From Nocardioides litoris (lineage in GTDB: Bacteria; Actinomycetota; Actinomycetes; Propionibacteriales; Nocardioidaceae), in NCBI RefSeq assembly GCF_006346315.1, contig NZ_VDMR01000009.1, positions 124,001 to 188,000 of the forward strand: 64,000 nucleotides of DNA, read 5' to 3'. The notes below the pieces were generated by a model, which was not told where the DNA came from, did no database searches, and worked only from the letters and a program-made list of their open reading frames with translations. Every line of letters begins with the position of its first letter. Position 1 is the first letter of the stretch. Below, piece after piece: positions 42,350 to 51,059 of this stretch. The position numbers and the translations under genes are program-made.

Positions 42350-43768
42350 TCAGATGTCGTAGTACAGCTCGAACTCGTGCGGGTGCGGGCGCAGCTGCAC
42401 GGGGGCGATCTCCTGGGTCCGCTTGAAGTCGACCCAGGTCTCGATGAGGTCGGGCGTGAACACGTTGCCGGCCGTCAGGTACTCGTGGTCCTCCTCGAGG
42501 GCGTCGAGGACGGCGCCCAGGGAGGTCGGCACCTGGTCGATCTCGGCCATCTCGTCCGGCGGGAGCTCGTAGATGTCCTTGTCGATCGGCGCGGCCGGCT
42601 CGATCTTCTTCTGGATGCCGTCGAGGCCGGCGAGCATCAGCGCGGAGAAGGCGAGGTAGGGGTTGGCCGATGGGTCCGGGAAGCGGGTCTCGATGCGCTT
42701 GGCCTTGGGGTTGGACCCGGTGATAGGGATGCGGACCGAGGCGGAGCGGTTGCGCGAGGAGTAGACCAGCGAGATCGGGGCCTCGAAGCCCGGCACCAGG
42801 CGGTGGTAGCTGTTGACCGTCGGGTTGGTGAAGGCCAGCAGCGACGGGGCGTGCTTGAGGATGCCGCCGATGTACCAGCGGGCCATGTCGGACAGGCCGC
42901 CGTACCCGGTCTCGTCGTAGAACAGCGGCTCGCCGTCCTGCCACAGCGACTGGTGCACGTGCATGCCCGAGCCGTTGTCGCCGAAGATCGGCTTCGGCAT
43001 GAAGGTGACCGACTTCTGGTTGGCCCACGCGGTGTTCTTGATGAGGTACTTGAACTTCATCACGTCGTCCGCGGCGCGCAGCAGCGTGTCGAAGCGGTAG
43101 TTGATCTCCGCCTGGCCGGCGGTGCCGACCTCGTGGTGGGCCCGCTCGACCTGGAGGCCGCAGCGCTCGAGGTTCTTGACCATCTCCGCGCGCAGGTCGC
43201 TGTAGTGGTCGTAGGGCTCGACGGGGAAGTAGCCGCCCTTGAGTCGGGTCTTGTAGCCCAGGTTGTCGCCCTCCTGGCCCGAGTTCCACCAGCCCTCGAC
43301 GGAGTCGATGTGGTAGTAGCCCTCGTTGACGCCGGTGGAGTAGCGCACGTTGTCGAAGATGTAGAACTCGGCCTCGGGGGCGAAGAACGCGGTGTCGGCG
43401 ATGCCGGTGGTCGAGAGGTAGGCCAGCGCCTTGCGGGCGATGTTGCGCGGGTCGCGGGAGTACGGCTCGCCCGTGATGGGGTCGTGGATGAAGAAGTTGA
43501 CGTTCAGCGTCTTCGCGGTGCGGAACGGGTCGACGTAGGCCGTGGTCGGGTCCGGGAAGAGCGACATGTCGGACTCGTTGATGGCCTGGAAGCCACGGAT
43601 GGACGAGCCGTCGAAGCCGAGGCCGTCGTCGAAGACGCTCTGGTCGAAGGACGAGACCGGCACCGTGAAGTGCTGCATGACACCGGGCAGGTCGCAGAAG
43701 CGGACGTCGACCATCTCGACGCCCTCGTCCTTGATGTACTTGAGCAGCTCTTCGCTGTTGCTGAACAT
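42350..43768 (-). CDS. glnA1: Glutamine synthetase type I
   Basis: GlnA1 makes glutamine from glutamate, ammonia and ATP. The 472-residue product is a full GSI-beta enzyme: GFDGSSIRGFQAI, APEAEFYIFD, GTAGQAEINYRFD, NGSGMHVHQSLW, and the adenylylation site DIYELPPDE with Tyr400, the target of GlnE (encoded at 9851). ATG 43768 follows AAGGAGG. A canonical four-half-site GlnR box lies at 43871-43908, so transcription answers to nitrogen limitation while GlnE sets activity. Confidence 0.98.
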   Translation of the reverse strand: MFSNSEELLKYIKDEGVEMVDVRFCDLPGVMQHFTVPVSSFDQSVFDDGLGFDGSSIRGFQAINESDMSLFPDPTTAYVDPFRTAKTLNVNFFIHDPITGEPYSRDPRNIARKALAYLSTTGIADTAFFAPEAEFYIFDNVRYSTGVNEGYYHIDSVEGWWNSGQEGDNLGYKTRLKGGYFPVEPYDHYSDLRAEMVKNLERCGLQVERAHHEVGTAGQAEINYRFDTLLRAADDVMKFKYLIKNTAWANQKSVTFMPKPIFGDNGSGMHVHQSLWQDGEPLFYDETGYGGLSDMARWYIGGILKHAPSLLAFTNPTVNSYHRLVPGFEAPISLVYSSRNRSASVRIPITGSNPKAKRIETRFPDPSANPYLAFSALMLAGLDGIQKKIEPAAPIDKDIYELPPDEMAEIDQVPTSLGAVLDALEEDHEYLTAGNVFTPDLIETWVDFKRTQEIAPVQLRPHPHEFELYYDI

Positions 43769-43870
43769 TCGTCCTCCTTGGCTGCGGACGCGGGGCGCAG
43801 CCTTGTCACGCGCGGGTGTGGTCCGGTCGCCACGTTGCGCCGGACGTGCTCGCTATTGATCCAGCGAGCG

Positions 43871-43908
43871 GTTTCTCGACCGTATCCGGTTTGTTTCAGC
43901 GGTGTAAC
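43871..43908 (-). promoter_or_regulatory. GlnR box upstream of glnA1
   Basis: Read on the minus strand, GTTAC-N6-GAAAC (43893-43908) is followed after six bases by GATAC-N6-GAAAC (43871-43886). This is the known actinobacterial GlnR consensus, with all four half-sites at 11-base spacing, about 100 bases before the glnA1 start. Confidence 0.88.
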
Positions 43909-43955
43909 AGGTGTCCCATCCGGGTCGGCTGGGTCGACCGCCCTAGGCTGGGCGG

Positions 43956-44396
43956 GTGAGCACGGGCGTGAGCGAGGGCCTGCCGACCGCGTCCTGGGGC
44001 CGCCGGTTCGCGGCCCTCTTCGTCGACTGGATCGCCTCCACGATGGTCACCGTGCTCATCGTCGGGCCCGCGGCGTACGGCGAGACCGGGAGCCCGACCG
44101 CCTTCGTCACACCGCTGGTGTACGCCGTCGAGGCGGCCCTGCTGACCTGGCTGGTCGGCGGGTCGTTCGGCAAGATCGTGCTCGGCCTGCGCGTCGTGCC
44201 CGAGGACGGCGTCCTGCGCCCCCTCAGCCCGCTCCGCCTGCTGGCCCGCCAGCTCCTGGTGGTGCTGGTCATCCCGCCGCTGGTCTTCCGTCCCGACGGC
44301 CGCGGCCTGCACGACGTCCTCTGCGGCACCGCCACGGTGCGCGTCGACACGTTCCGGGCCATGCTGGCCGGTGCCCGCGGGCCACAGGGCCGCTGA
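43956..44396 (+). CDS. RDD-family membrane protein
   Basis: The product has 146 residues. It has ASWGRRFAALFVDWIASTMV (R-x-x-A-x-x-x-D signature), GGSFGKIVLGLRVV, and a late DGRGLHDVLCGTATVR, the conserved R and D residues of the RDD family, with three membrane helices. TAGGCT (43944-43949) is six bases before GTG 43956. An RDD gene is next to glnA1 in mycobacteria too (Rv2219A). The role is unknown. Confidence 0.9.
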   Translation: MSTGVSEGLPTASWGRRFAALFVDWIASTMVTVLIVGPAAYGETGSPTAFVTPLVYAVEAALLTWLVGGSFGKIVLGLRVVPEDGVLRPLSPLRLLARQLLVVLVIPPLVFRPDGRGLHDVLCGTATVRVDTFRAMLAGARGPQGR

Positions 44397-44424
44397 GGCG
44401 CGCCCGCGCGGGTACGGTCACCCC

Positions 44425-45294
44425 ATGACATGGGGTCCCGGCACGGGCGCGCGCCGGCGCGGGTCCCTCGTCGCGCCTCTGGCCGCCCTCGGCCTCGTGG
44501 TCGCGCTCGGTGGCTGCGGCTCGTCCGAGCCCGCGGCCGAGGAGCCGGGCCTCGTCATCCCCGGCTCGACGGTGACCATCGGCACCGACCCGCCCGAGCC
44601 CACGACGGCCGCCGAGCCGACGGTCCCCACCGCGCCGACGACCGTGCCGGCCACCCCGAGCACCCCGCCCGTCGCCGGCACCCCGGTGGCCTCTGCCAAC
44701 CTCGTCGGCCGCCTCGCCGCCGGGATGACCCCGACCTCGACCGTCACCGTCACGACCTCCGACGGCACCACCGACGTCCTGGCCGCGACCTACCGCTACC
44801 TCGGGCCCGACCAGGCGTTCCTGCCCGACTGCTCGGTCCAGGTGCTCGACGGTGCCGGTGGCCTCGCGGAGTACCGCCGGGTCGGCGACGACGTGTTCTA
44901 CCGCACCGCCGACGACCCGGCCTGGCAGCAGTGGTCGGCCGGGGCCGCGCCGCCCGCGGCCGAGCCGGTGTTGGCCGAGGCCGCCGAGCTCTCGCTGCTG
45001 GCAGCCCTCGCCGCCGAGCTCGATTCGGCCACGGGCACCACCACCGACCCCGCCGGCCCCACCGACGTCGGCGGCACACCCGTCGAGAGCTACCGCTGGA
45101 CCGTCGACTCCGCGGCTCTGCTCCTGGCCGGGGAGCCGGACCTGCCGTCGGGCCCCGTCGACGTCCGGGCCGCGCTCGACGCCAGCGGCCGGCCGGTGCG
45201 CCTCGAGCGCACCTTCGCCGACGGCTCGGTGCTCGTCGACACCTACACCGGCTGGGGCGAGCCGGTCAGCATCGACGACCCGCTCGCGGGCTAG
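44425..45294 (+). CDS. Lipoprotein with Pro/Thr linker, LppX/LprG-like size
   Basis: The product has 289 residues. The lipobox ALGGC gives Cys31. A Thr/Pro-rich linker (about 50-85) leads to a globular domain with LVGRLAAGMTPTSTVTVTT, YRRVGDDVFYRT, TPVESYRWTVDSAALL and GRPVRLERTFADG. This layout resembles the LppX/LprG-like lipoproteins of actinobacteria that bind lipids or probe the cell envelope, but the match is at the level of general architecture. TACGGT (44413-44418) precedes ATG 44425 by six bases. Confidence 0.78.
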   Translation: MTWGPGTGARRRGSLVAPLAALGLVVALGGCGSSEPAAEEPGLVIPGSTVTIGTDPPEPTTAAEPTVPTAPTTVPATPSTPPVAGTPVASANLVGRLAAGMTPTSTVTVTTSDGTTDVLAATYRYLGPDQAFLPDCSVQVLDGAGGLAEYRRVGDDVFYRTADDPAWQQWSAGAAPPAAEPVLAEAAELSLLAALAAELDSATGTTTDPAGPTDVGGTPVESYRWTVDSAALLLAGEPDLPSGPVDVRAALDASGRPVRLERTFADGSVLVDTYTGWGEPVSIDDPLAG

Positions 45295-45300
45295 GGAGGG

Positions 45301-46209
45301 TCAGGCCGGCTCGACCGGCAGCCAGAGCTCGCCGCGTCCGGTCCTGCGGTCCTCACTGATGGTGACCCGGAGCAGCTCGGGCCCGAGCACGGTGCGGTAG
45401 GGGTTGGCGGGGAACCACTCGCCGTACGCCGAGGCCCACAGCCCCTGCAGGGCCGGCCCGAGACCGTCGGGCAGGTCGCCCACGGCCTCGAGGACCACCC
45501 ACTGGTGCGCGGGCACCTCCAGGACGTCGAGGTCGGCGGGCAGGTCGGCGACGGGGCGGGTCGTCGCGGCTGCGCGGTGGTAGTCGAACGAGCTGCCGTC
45601 GGTCCGTCCCTCCTCGAACCCCGAGCTGGCCGCCAGCACCCCCGCCAGCCCCGGTACGTCGGCGAGGGCGGCCAGCCGTGCGTCGAGGTCGGCGGGCAGG
45701 CCGGCCTCGAAGGCGGTGAGGGCGGTGTTCTCGCCCGTGAAGACCAGGGGGAGCCGGGCGTGGCGCCCGACGAGGCGGAACGGGTCGGTGTGCTCGATGC
45801 GGTGTCGCACGGTGGTGGCTCCTTCGATGCGGAGGTGGAAGGCGAGGCGCGGCTGCGAGCGCAGCACCGCACCGGGGCGGCGGGCTTGCTGCGGCGTGAG
45901 GCCGTGGAAGGCCCGGAAGGCGCGGGTGAACGCGTCGGCCGAGGTGTAGCCGTGGCGCACGGCCACGTCCAGGACCGGCCGGCCGGCGACGACCTCGGCG
46001 GTCGCGAGGGTGAGCCGGCGCCGGCGCACGTACTCCCCGAGCGGCATCCCGGCCAGGGCGGAGAACATCCGCCGGAAGTGGTGCTCGGAGGTCAGCGCGG
46101 CACGGGCCAGGGTGGCCACGTCGAGCTCGTCGGCGCCCTCCGGGCCGTCGGTGACCAGGCGGTCCTCGGCGAGCCGCACCGCGTCGTTCCAGTGCTCGAG
46201 GCCGGTCAT
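45301..46209 (-). CDS. AraC-family regulator with GyrI-like effector domain
   Basis: The product has 302 residues. Two HTH motifs (VATLARAALTSEHHFRRMFS and VLDVAVRHGYTSADAFTRAF) form the N-terminal AraC domain. The C-terminal half (about 120-300) is a SOUL/GyrI-like ligand domain (FRLVGRHARLPLVFT, VPAHQWVVLEAVGDLPDGLG, GELWLPVEP), as in Rob- and BltR-type drug sensors. ATG 46209 lies seven bases after TAGGTT (46217-46222). A role in responding to small hydrophobic molecules is likely. Confidence 0.92.
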   Translation of the reverse strand: MTGLEHWNDAVRLAEDRLVTDGPEGADELDVATLARAALTSEHHFRRMFSALAGMPLGEYVRRRRLTLATAEVVAGRPVLDVAVRHGYTSADAFTRAFRAFHGLTPQQARRPGAVLRSQPRLAFHLRIEGATTVRHRIEHTDPFRLVGRHARLPLVFTGENTALTAFEAGLPADLDARLAALADVPGLAGVLAASSGFEEGRTDGSSFDYHRAAATTRPVADLPADLDVLEVPAHQWVVLEAVGDLPDGLGPALQGLWASAYGEWFPANPYRTVLGPELLRVTISEDRRTGRGELWLPVEPA

Positions 46210-46276
46210 GGCTCCGAACCTAGGCGGGCCGGACGCAGCGGACCCGGCCGTCCCGGTGCGGGATCGGTCGGGTCCG

Positions 46277-46314
46277 TGGTGGAGCGCCCGGTGGAGCGCC
46301 TGGTGGAGCGCGTG
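46277..46314. repeat. Three tandem GGTGGAGCGCC-like units
   Basis: A 12-base unit (TGGTGGAGCGCC and close variants) is repeated three times in the 117-base gap between the AraC and DUF4191 genes. No function is apparent. Confidence 0.7.
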
Positions 46315-46326
46315 GGGGACCGAGCG

Positions 46327-47097
46327 TCAGCGGCCGCGGAGGTTGCCTCGCTGGCCCTTCATCGAGGTCGGCACGGGGCCGCGGGGGAGCGGGATCTTGG
46401 GGCGCTGGGCGTCGAGGGCCTTGATCCTGTTGAGCACGTCGGTCATCTCGGCGGGCTTGACCTGGCGGCCGAGCTTCTGGACGTGGCGGACCAGCTTGGG
46501 CAGCGGCACCTGGCCCTCGTCGGCGCCGACGACGACCTCGTGGACGGGGGTCTCGAAGGCGACGCGCTCGTGCTTCTTGCGCTCCGAGGCGAGCAGCTGG
46601 CGCACCCGGTTGGGGTTGCCCTCGCCGACGAGCACGATGCCGGGCGGGCCGACGACGCGGTGGACCATGTCGGGGTTCTGGCGGTTGCCGCCGAAGGCGA
46701 CCATCTGGTCGGTCTTCCACCCGCGGCGGAGCATGGTCAGCGCCTGCGCGGCCCCCCCGGTGCGGCCCTCGAGCCGCACGTAGGCGGCCTTCTGGGCGCG
46801 GCGGCTGAAGACGACCATCATGGCCAGCAGGCCGATCAGCACGCCGCCGATGCCGGCCATGACCCAGCCGAGGACGCCGCTGCCGGGCAGCAGCCAGAAC
46901 AGCCCGAAGCCGATGGCGCCGAACAGCACGAACGCGCCGAGCATCCAGCGACCCAGGGCGGGGTCGGTCTTCTTGGTCTCGCGGTAGGTCAGCACCATCT
47001 GCTGGCGCCGGTTCATCTGGGACGGGTCGGCGTCCTCGAGCGCGGGGGTCTTGCCCTTGCTCTTCGCGGCCTTGGGGGCCTTCGGCTCCTTCGCCAT
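46327..47097 (-). CDS. DUF4191 membrane protein
   Basis: The 256-residue product opens with a Lys/Ala-rich cytoplasmic stretch (MAKEPKAPKAAKSKGKTPAL), then QMVLTYRETKKTDPALGRWM, two membrane helices (about 52-95) and a basic cytoplasmic domain (GPPGIVLVGEGNPNRVRQLL, ASERKKHERV). This is the DUF4191 family, found next to lipA in actinobacteria (Rv2219 in M. tuberculosis). The role is unknown. ATG 47097 is 58 bases after the lipA stop, so it is probably in the lipA transcript. Confidence 0.9.
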   Translation of the reverse strand: MAKEPKAPKAAKSKGKTPALEDADPSQMNRRQQMVLTYRETKKTDPALGRWMLGAFVLFGAIGFGLFWLLPGSGVLGWVMAGIGGVLIGLLAMMVVFSRRAQKAAYVRLEGRTGGAAQALTMLRRGWKTDQMVAFGGNRQNPDMVHRVVGPPGIVLVGEGNPNRVRQLLASERKKHERVAFETPVHEVVVGADEGQVPLPKLVRHVQKLGRQVKPAEMTDVLNRIKALDAQRPKIPLPRGPVPTSMKGQRGNLRGR

Positions 47098-47155
47098 GGG
47101 TGCAGCTGCCTCGCTCTGTGGCCGGTCGGGCGGGCCCGACGGGCCCGGTGGGGAC

Positions 47156-48106
47156 TCAGACGGACGCGCGCGCGTCCATCGCCTGACGGTACAACCGACC
47201 GGCGCGGTAGGACGAACGCACGAGCGGGCCCGACATGACCCCGGAGAACCCGATCGCCGTGGCCTCGTCGGCGAGCTCGACGAACTCCTCCGGCTTGACC
47301 CAGCGCTCGACCGGGTGGTGGCGCTTGGAGGGGCGGAGGTACTGCGTGATCGTGACGAGCTCGCAGCCGGCGTCGTGCAGGTCGCGCAGCGCCTGCGAGA
47401 CCTCCTCCCGCGTCTCGCCCATGCCCAGGATCAGGTTGGACTTGGTGACCAGGCCGAAGTCGCGGGCCTGGGTGATGACGTCGAGCGAGCGCTCGTAGCG
47501 GAACGCCGGACGGATGCGCTTGAAGATGCGCGGCACGGTCTCGACGTTGTGGGCCAGCACCTCGGGCCGCGACTCGAAGACCTCGCGCAGCAGGTCGGGC
47601 TTGCCGTTGAAGTCGGGGATGAGGTTCTCCACGCCCGTGTCGGGGTTGAGCTCGTGGATGGCGCGCACCGTCTCGGCGTACAGCCACGCACCGCCGTCGT
47701 CGAGGTCGTCGCGGGCAACGCCGGTGATGGTGGCGTAGCGCAGCTCCATCGACCGCACCGACTCCGCGACCCGGCGGGGCTCGTCGCGGTCGAGGGCCTG
47801 CGGCTTGCCGGTGTCGATCTGGCAGAAGTCGCAGCGCCGCGTGCACTGGTCACCGCCGATGAGGAAGGTCGCCTCGCGGTCCTCCCAGCACTCGAAGATG
47901 TTGGGGCAGCCCGCCTCCTGGCAGACCGTGTGCAGGCCCTCGGACTTCACCAGCGACTGCAGGTGCTTGTACTCCGGACCCATCTTCGCCCGGGTCTTGA
48001 TCCACTCCGGCTTGCGCTCGATGGGGGTCTCGGCGTTGCGGACCTCCAGGCGCAGCAGCTTGCGGCCGTCAGGTGCGGTGCTGGCAGGTGTGGGAGTGGT
48101 CGTCAC
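47156..48106 (-). CDS. lipA: Lipoyl synthase
   Basis: LipA inserts two sulfurs into octanoyl-protein. The 316-residue radical SAM enzyme shows both clusters: auxiliary C62-x4-C67-x5-C73 (VCQEAGCPNIFEC) and catalytic C88-x3-C92-x2-C95 (CTRRCDFCQI), with LGMGETREEV later. GTG 48106 is preferred over ATG 48115 because TAGCAT (48114-48119) lies seven bases before the GTG, the leaderless spacing seen in this window. It works with LipB (54662) and serves SucB and the glycine cleavage system. Confidence 0.96.
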   Translation of the reverse strand: MTTTPTPASTAPDGRKLLRLEVRNAETPIERKPEWIKTRAKMGPEYKHLQSLVKSEGLHTVCQEAGCPNIFECWEDREATFLIGGDQCTRRCDFCQIDTGKPQALDRDEPRRVAESVRSMELRYATITGVARDDLDDGGAWLYAETVRAIHELNPDTGVENLIPDFNGKPDLLREVFESRPEVLAHNVETVPRIFKRIRPAFRYERSLDVITQARDFGLVTKSNLILGMGETREEVSQALRDLHDAGCELVTITQYLRPSKRHHPVERWVKPEEFVELADEATAIGFSGVMSGPLVRSSYRAGRLYRQAMDARASV

Positions 48107-48126
48107 TCCGTCCATGCTACGTCCGG

Positions 48127-49134
48127 TCAGGGCACGTCCCTGCGTCGGTACGACGCGGCGCTGGCCGCGGCGAGCACCACCAGGACCGAGCCGAGGTAGC
48201 CCGCCGCCGGGCCGGCCCGGACCTCGCGCGTGTCGTCGCACTGCTCGCCCTCGCCGGACCCGGGCGGGGTGGTGCCGAAGAAGCAGGACTCCGGCACGGG
48301 CACGTAGTACTCCGCGACGCCGTTGACCACGGCCGAGGCGTTGGTCGCGGGCTCCCACCGCAGCGCAGACGAGCCGAGGAGGCCGAAGAACAGCCCGCCG
48401 GCGACGCCGAAGACCGCGAGCGCCGCGACGGTGAAGACCGTGCTGCGCGTCAGGGTGGTCAGTGCGTACCCCGCGACCGCCGCCCCGGTGACCAGGGCAG
48501 TGCCCCGCAGGCCCTGCTGCACGAGGTCGACCGCCACGCCATCGCTGACGGCGATGTCGCGCGACCGGGCGAGGACCAGCAGGACCGCCCAGAAGGCGAG
48601 CAGGGTCACCGCGCTGAGCGCGACCGACCACAGGGCGACGGCGGCGGCCTTGGTGGCCCACACCCGGGACCGGCGGGGCTCGAACAGCAGCTGGTTGCTC
48701 ATCGACCCGGTGTTCCAGTCGTGGCCGACGTAGGTGGTGCCGATGAGGAGTGCCGCCACCGCCAGCACGGCGACCACGGCGAGTCCGGTCTCGCGGCGTT
48801 CCTCCGTGATCGAGAGCGGGGTGCGGAAGAGGAAGTCCTCGACCCGGGGCTCGTAGGAAAAGGACTCCTCGCACAGGGCGTCGGTGTCGCCGCCCTCGGG
48901 GATGCCGTAGAAGTCCGGCTGCTCCTTGCAGCGGGCGAGGTCCTCGGCGGCGTACTGCCGCTGCTCCTCGGCCATGCGCTCGGCCTCGGCGATGTCCGAG
49001 GCGCCCAGGGGCCGGGTCTCGTAGGCGCGCACGACCAGCAGCAGCGCGGCGAAGGTGATCGGCAGCAGGGTCAGCAGCACGACGGCCCGCCGCCAGCGCA
49101 GCCGTGTCAGCTCGACCCGGACCAGGCCGCTCAC
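48127..49134 (-). CDS. ABC transporter permease, ABC-2 type
   Basis: The product has 335 residues. A first helix (AVVLLTLLPITFAALLLVVR) is followed by a long external loop with two cysteines (LARCKEQ, ALCEES), then a cluster of helices (LAVVAVLAVAALLIGTTYVG, LSAVTLLAFWAVLLVLARS and others). The layout is that of ABC-2 exporter permeases that partner with CcmA-type ATPases. GTG 49134 overlaps the ATPase gene stop (GTGA). The cargo is unknown. Confidence 0.88.
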   Translation of the reverse strand: MSGLVRVELTRLRWRRAVVLLTLLPITFAALLLVVRAYETRPLGASDIAEAERMAEEQRQYAAEDLARCKEQPDFYGIPEGGDTDALCEESFSYEPRVEDFLFRTPLSITEERRETGLAVVAVLAVAALLIGTTYVGHDWNTGSMSNQLLFEPRRSRVWATKAAAVALWSVALSAVTLLAFWAVLLVLARSRDIAVSDGVAVDLVQQGLRGTALVTGAAVAGYALTTLTRSTVFTVAALAVFGVAGGLFFGLLGSSALRWEPATNASAVVNGVAEYYVPVPESCFFGTTPPGSGEGEQCDDTREVRAGPAAGYLGSVLVVLAAASAASYRRRDVP

Positions 49135-50069
49135 GCCTCCTCCCCGGTCTCGTGCCGGAGCGCCTCGCCCGCGGTCAGCTCGAGGAAGACCGACTCCAGG
49201 TCGCGCCGCAGCGGCACCAGTCCGGTCAGCCAGATGCCAGCCTCGCCGAGGGTCCGGCTCACCCGGCCCGGGTCGTCGCTCTCCACCCGCAGGCCCTCGG
49301 GCGTCGGGGTCGACCGCAGGCCGGCGGTGGCCAGCACCTCGGCCGCGTGAGCGGGGTCGGGCACCGTGACGGCGTACGCCGCCGTGCCGCCGCCGTCGAG
49401 GAGCTGCTCGACCGGGCCGGAGGCCAGCAGCCGCCCCCGGCCGATGATGGTGGCCGAGGTGCACACCTGCTGCACCTCGCCGAGGATGTGCGAGCTCAGC
49501 AGGACGGTGACGCCGGACTCGCCGAGGGTCCGGATGGTCTCGCGGATCTCGCGGATGCCGGCCGGGTCGAGGCCGTTGGTGGGCTCGTCGAGCACGAGCA
49601 GCTGCGGGTCCTTGAGCAGGGTGGCCGCGATGGCCAGGCGCTGCTTCATGCCGAGCGAGTAGGACTTGTACCGGTCGCCGTCGCGGCCGGTGAGTCCGAC
49701 GGTGGCCAGCGCCGCGTCGACGCGGCTGTCGGGCGCCCCGATGCTGCGGGAGAGCAGCAGCAGGTTGCGCCGGCCGGTGAAGGTGGGGGAGAACTTCGGC
49801 GACTCGACCACGGCGCCGATCCGCGGCGCGACCTCCGGCAGCAGCTGGGGCACGGGTCGGCCGAAGAGCCGCATCTCGCCGCGGGTGGCTCGGGCGAGGC
49901 CGAGCAGCATCCGGATGGTGGTGGTCTTGCCCGACCCGTTGGGGCCCAGGAAGCCGTGGACCCCGCCCGCGGGGACCGCGAGGTCGAGGTCGTGCACCGC
50001 GACCCGGGTGCCCCGGCGTCCCCGGTACTCCTTGCGCAGCCCGGTGGCCTCGATGACCAGCTCGCCCAC
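49131..50069 (-). CDS. ABC transporter ATP-binding protein
   Basis: The product has 312 residues. Walker A GPNGSGKTTTIR, signature YSLGMKQRLAIAATL, Walker B LLVLDEPTNGLDP and the switch His in LLSSHILGEV are all intact. The C-terminal 90 residues are the extension seen in CcmA/BcrA-type exporter ATPases. GTG 50069 follows an AGGAG site. It is coupled to the permease gene. Its position beside the STAS/HATPase cluster may be chance. Confidence 0.93.
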   Translation of the reverse strand: MGELVIEATGLRKEYRGRRGTRVAVHDLDLAVPAGGVHGFLGPNGSGKTTTIRMLLGLARATRGEMRLFGRPVPQLLPEVAPRIGAVVESPKFSPTFTGRRNLLLLSRSIGAPDSRVDAALATVGLTGRDGDRYKSYSLGMKQRLAIAATLLKDPQLLVLDEPTNGLDPAGIREIRETIRTLGESGVTVLLSSHILGEVQQVCTSATIIGRGRLLASGPVEQLLDGGGTAAYAVTVPDPAHAAEVLATAGLRSTPTPEGLRVESDDPGRVSRTLGEAGIWLTGLVPLRRDLESVFLELTAGEALRHETGEEA

Positions 50070-50217
50070 GTTCGCTCCTGGGGGTCGGGTGTGTGGTCCG
50101 GACCCGCCGCGGCCGCGACGAGCGAGCGACATCAGACCACGCCCCCGCGGTGTGCCGGGCAGGACACACCGGCGGGGTCCGTCGTGGCGTCCGGGGGCCT
50201 GTTTGTAGGCTCGCCCC

Positions 50218-50538
50218 GTGTTCGACCAGCCCCTGAGCTTCACCGAGTCCGGTGACGTGCTCTCCCTGCACGGCAGCGTGGACGAGTTCGCGCTCGTCGA
50301 CCTCCGCGAGCACCTGGCCGACACCTTGGCCCAGGGGCGGGTGCGCTACGTCGAGATGTCCGACGTCGACCTGCTGCCCAGCGCCGCCATCGGCATCCTG
50401 GCCGCGGCCCGGGCCGACGCGCTCAAGGCCGGCACGCCCGTCGACCTCGTGGCCGCCGATGGGACCTTCGCCGCGCGGGTGCTCCGCTCGGTCGGCATCC
50501 CGTTCCTCGCCCAGGTGCCGCCCTCGCCCGAGCGCTGA
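50218..50538 (+). CDS. STAS-domain anti-anti-sigma-like protein
   Basis: The 106-residue single STAS domain begins MFDQPLSFTESGDVLSLHGS and has VDLLPSAAIGILAAARA where SpoIIAA-like proteins have DSSG. The Asp is Pro, but a Ser that could be phosphorylated remains (S55). TAGGCT (50206-50211) precedes GTG 50218 by six bases. It converges on a HATPase gene 41 bases away. Together with the SpoIIE phosphatase at 52206 these form the three classic parts of a partner switch. Confidence 0.85.
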   Translation: MFDQPLSFTESGDVLSLHGSVDEFALVDLREHLADTLAQGRVRYVEMSDVDLLPSAAIGILAAARADALKAGTPVDLVAADGTFAARVLRSVGIPFLAQVPPSPER

Positions 50539-50579
50539 CGGCGGCGCCGGCGCGTCGTCAGACCCGCACCAGGCCGTCG

Positions 50580-51059
50580 TCAGGCCTGCGGCGGGACGGT
50601 CGCGGTGACCGTCGTGGCGCCGTTGCGCCGCTCGGCCCCCCACGAGGTGGTCAGCGCCTCGACGAGGCGCAGTCCACGGCCGCCCGCGTCACCCTCGCCG
50701 GGCTCCTCCAGGTGCGGGGCGCCCTCGGTGCCGTAGTCGGTGACCGCGACGGTGACCGTGAGGTCCTCCTCGAGGGACCAGGCGACGCGCAGGACGCCGG
50801 AGACCTCGTCGGCGTCCTCGGGCTCGAGGTCGAGCTCCTCGGGGGCGGCTTCGCCGCCCGCGCCGTGCAGGAGGGCGTTCATGACGAGCTCGGTGAGCAC
50901 CGTCAGGACGACCTTGCGCTGCTCGTCGTCGCAGCCGCGCGCGTGGAGGTCGGTGTCGACGGCCGCGCGGGCCTCGCTCGGGGCGGTGACCCCGAAGGGG
51001 ACGACCACCACGCAGCCGGGCCGGGAGGCCTGGGCCGCCTCCTGGTCGGACGCGGTCAC
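50580..51059 (-). CDS. HATPase_c anti-sigma/RsbW-like kinase
   Basis: The product has 159 residues. It is a GHKL ATPase domain with N-box ELVMNALLHG, G1 VTDYGTEGAP and G2 GDAGGRGLRLVEAL, and has no dimerisation or transmembrane part, like SpoIIAB/RsbW/RsbT proteins. Such kinases phosphorylate a STAS partner and bind sigma factors. GTG 51059 overlaps the stop of the MerR-DICT gene (GTGA), so both are in one operon. The likely partner is the STAS protein encoded convergently at 50218. Confidence 0.88.
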   Translation of the reverse strand: MTASDQEAAQASRPGCVVVVPFGVTAPSEARAAVDTDLHARGCDDEQRKVVLTVLTELVMNALLHGAGGEAAPEELDLEPEDADEVSGVLRVAWSLEEDLTVTVAVTDYGTEGAPHLEEPGEGDAGGRGLRLVEALTTSWGAERRNGATTVTATVPPQA

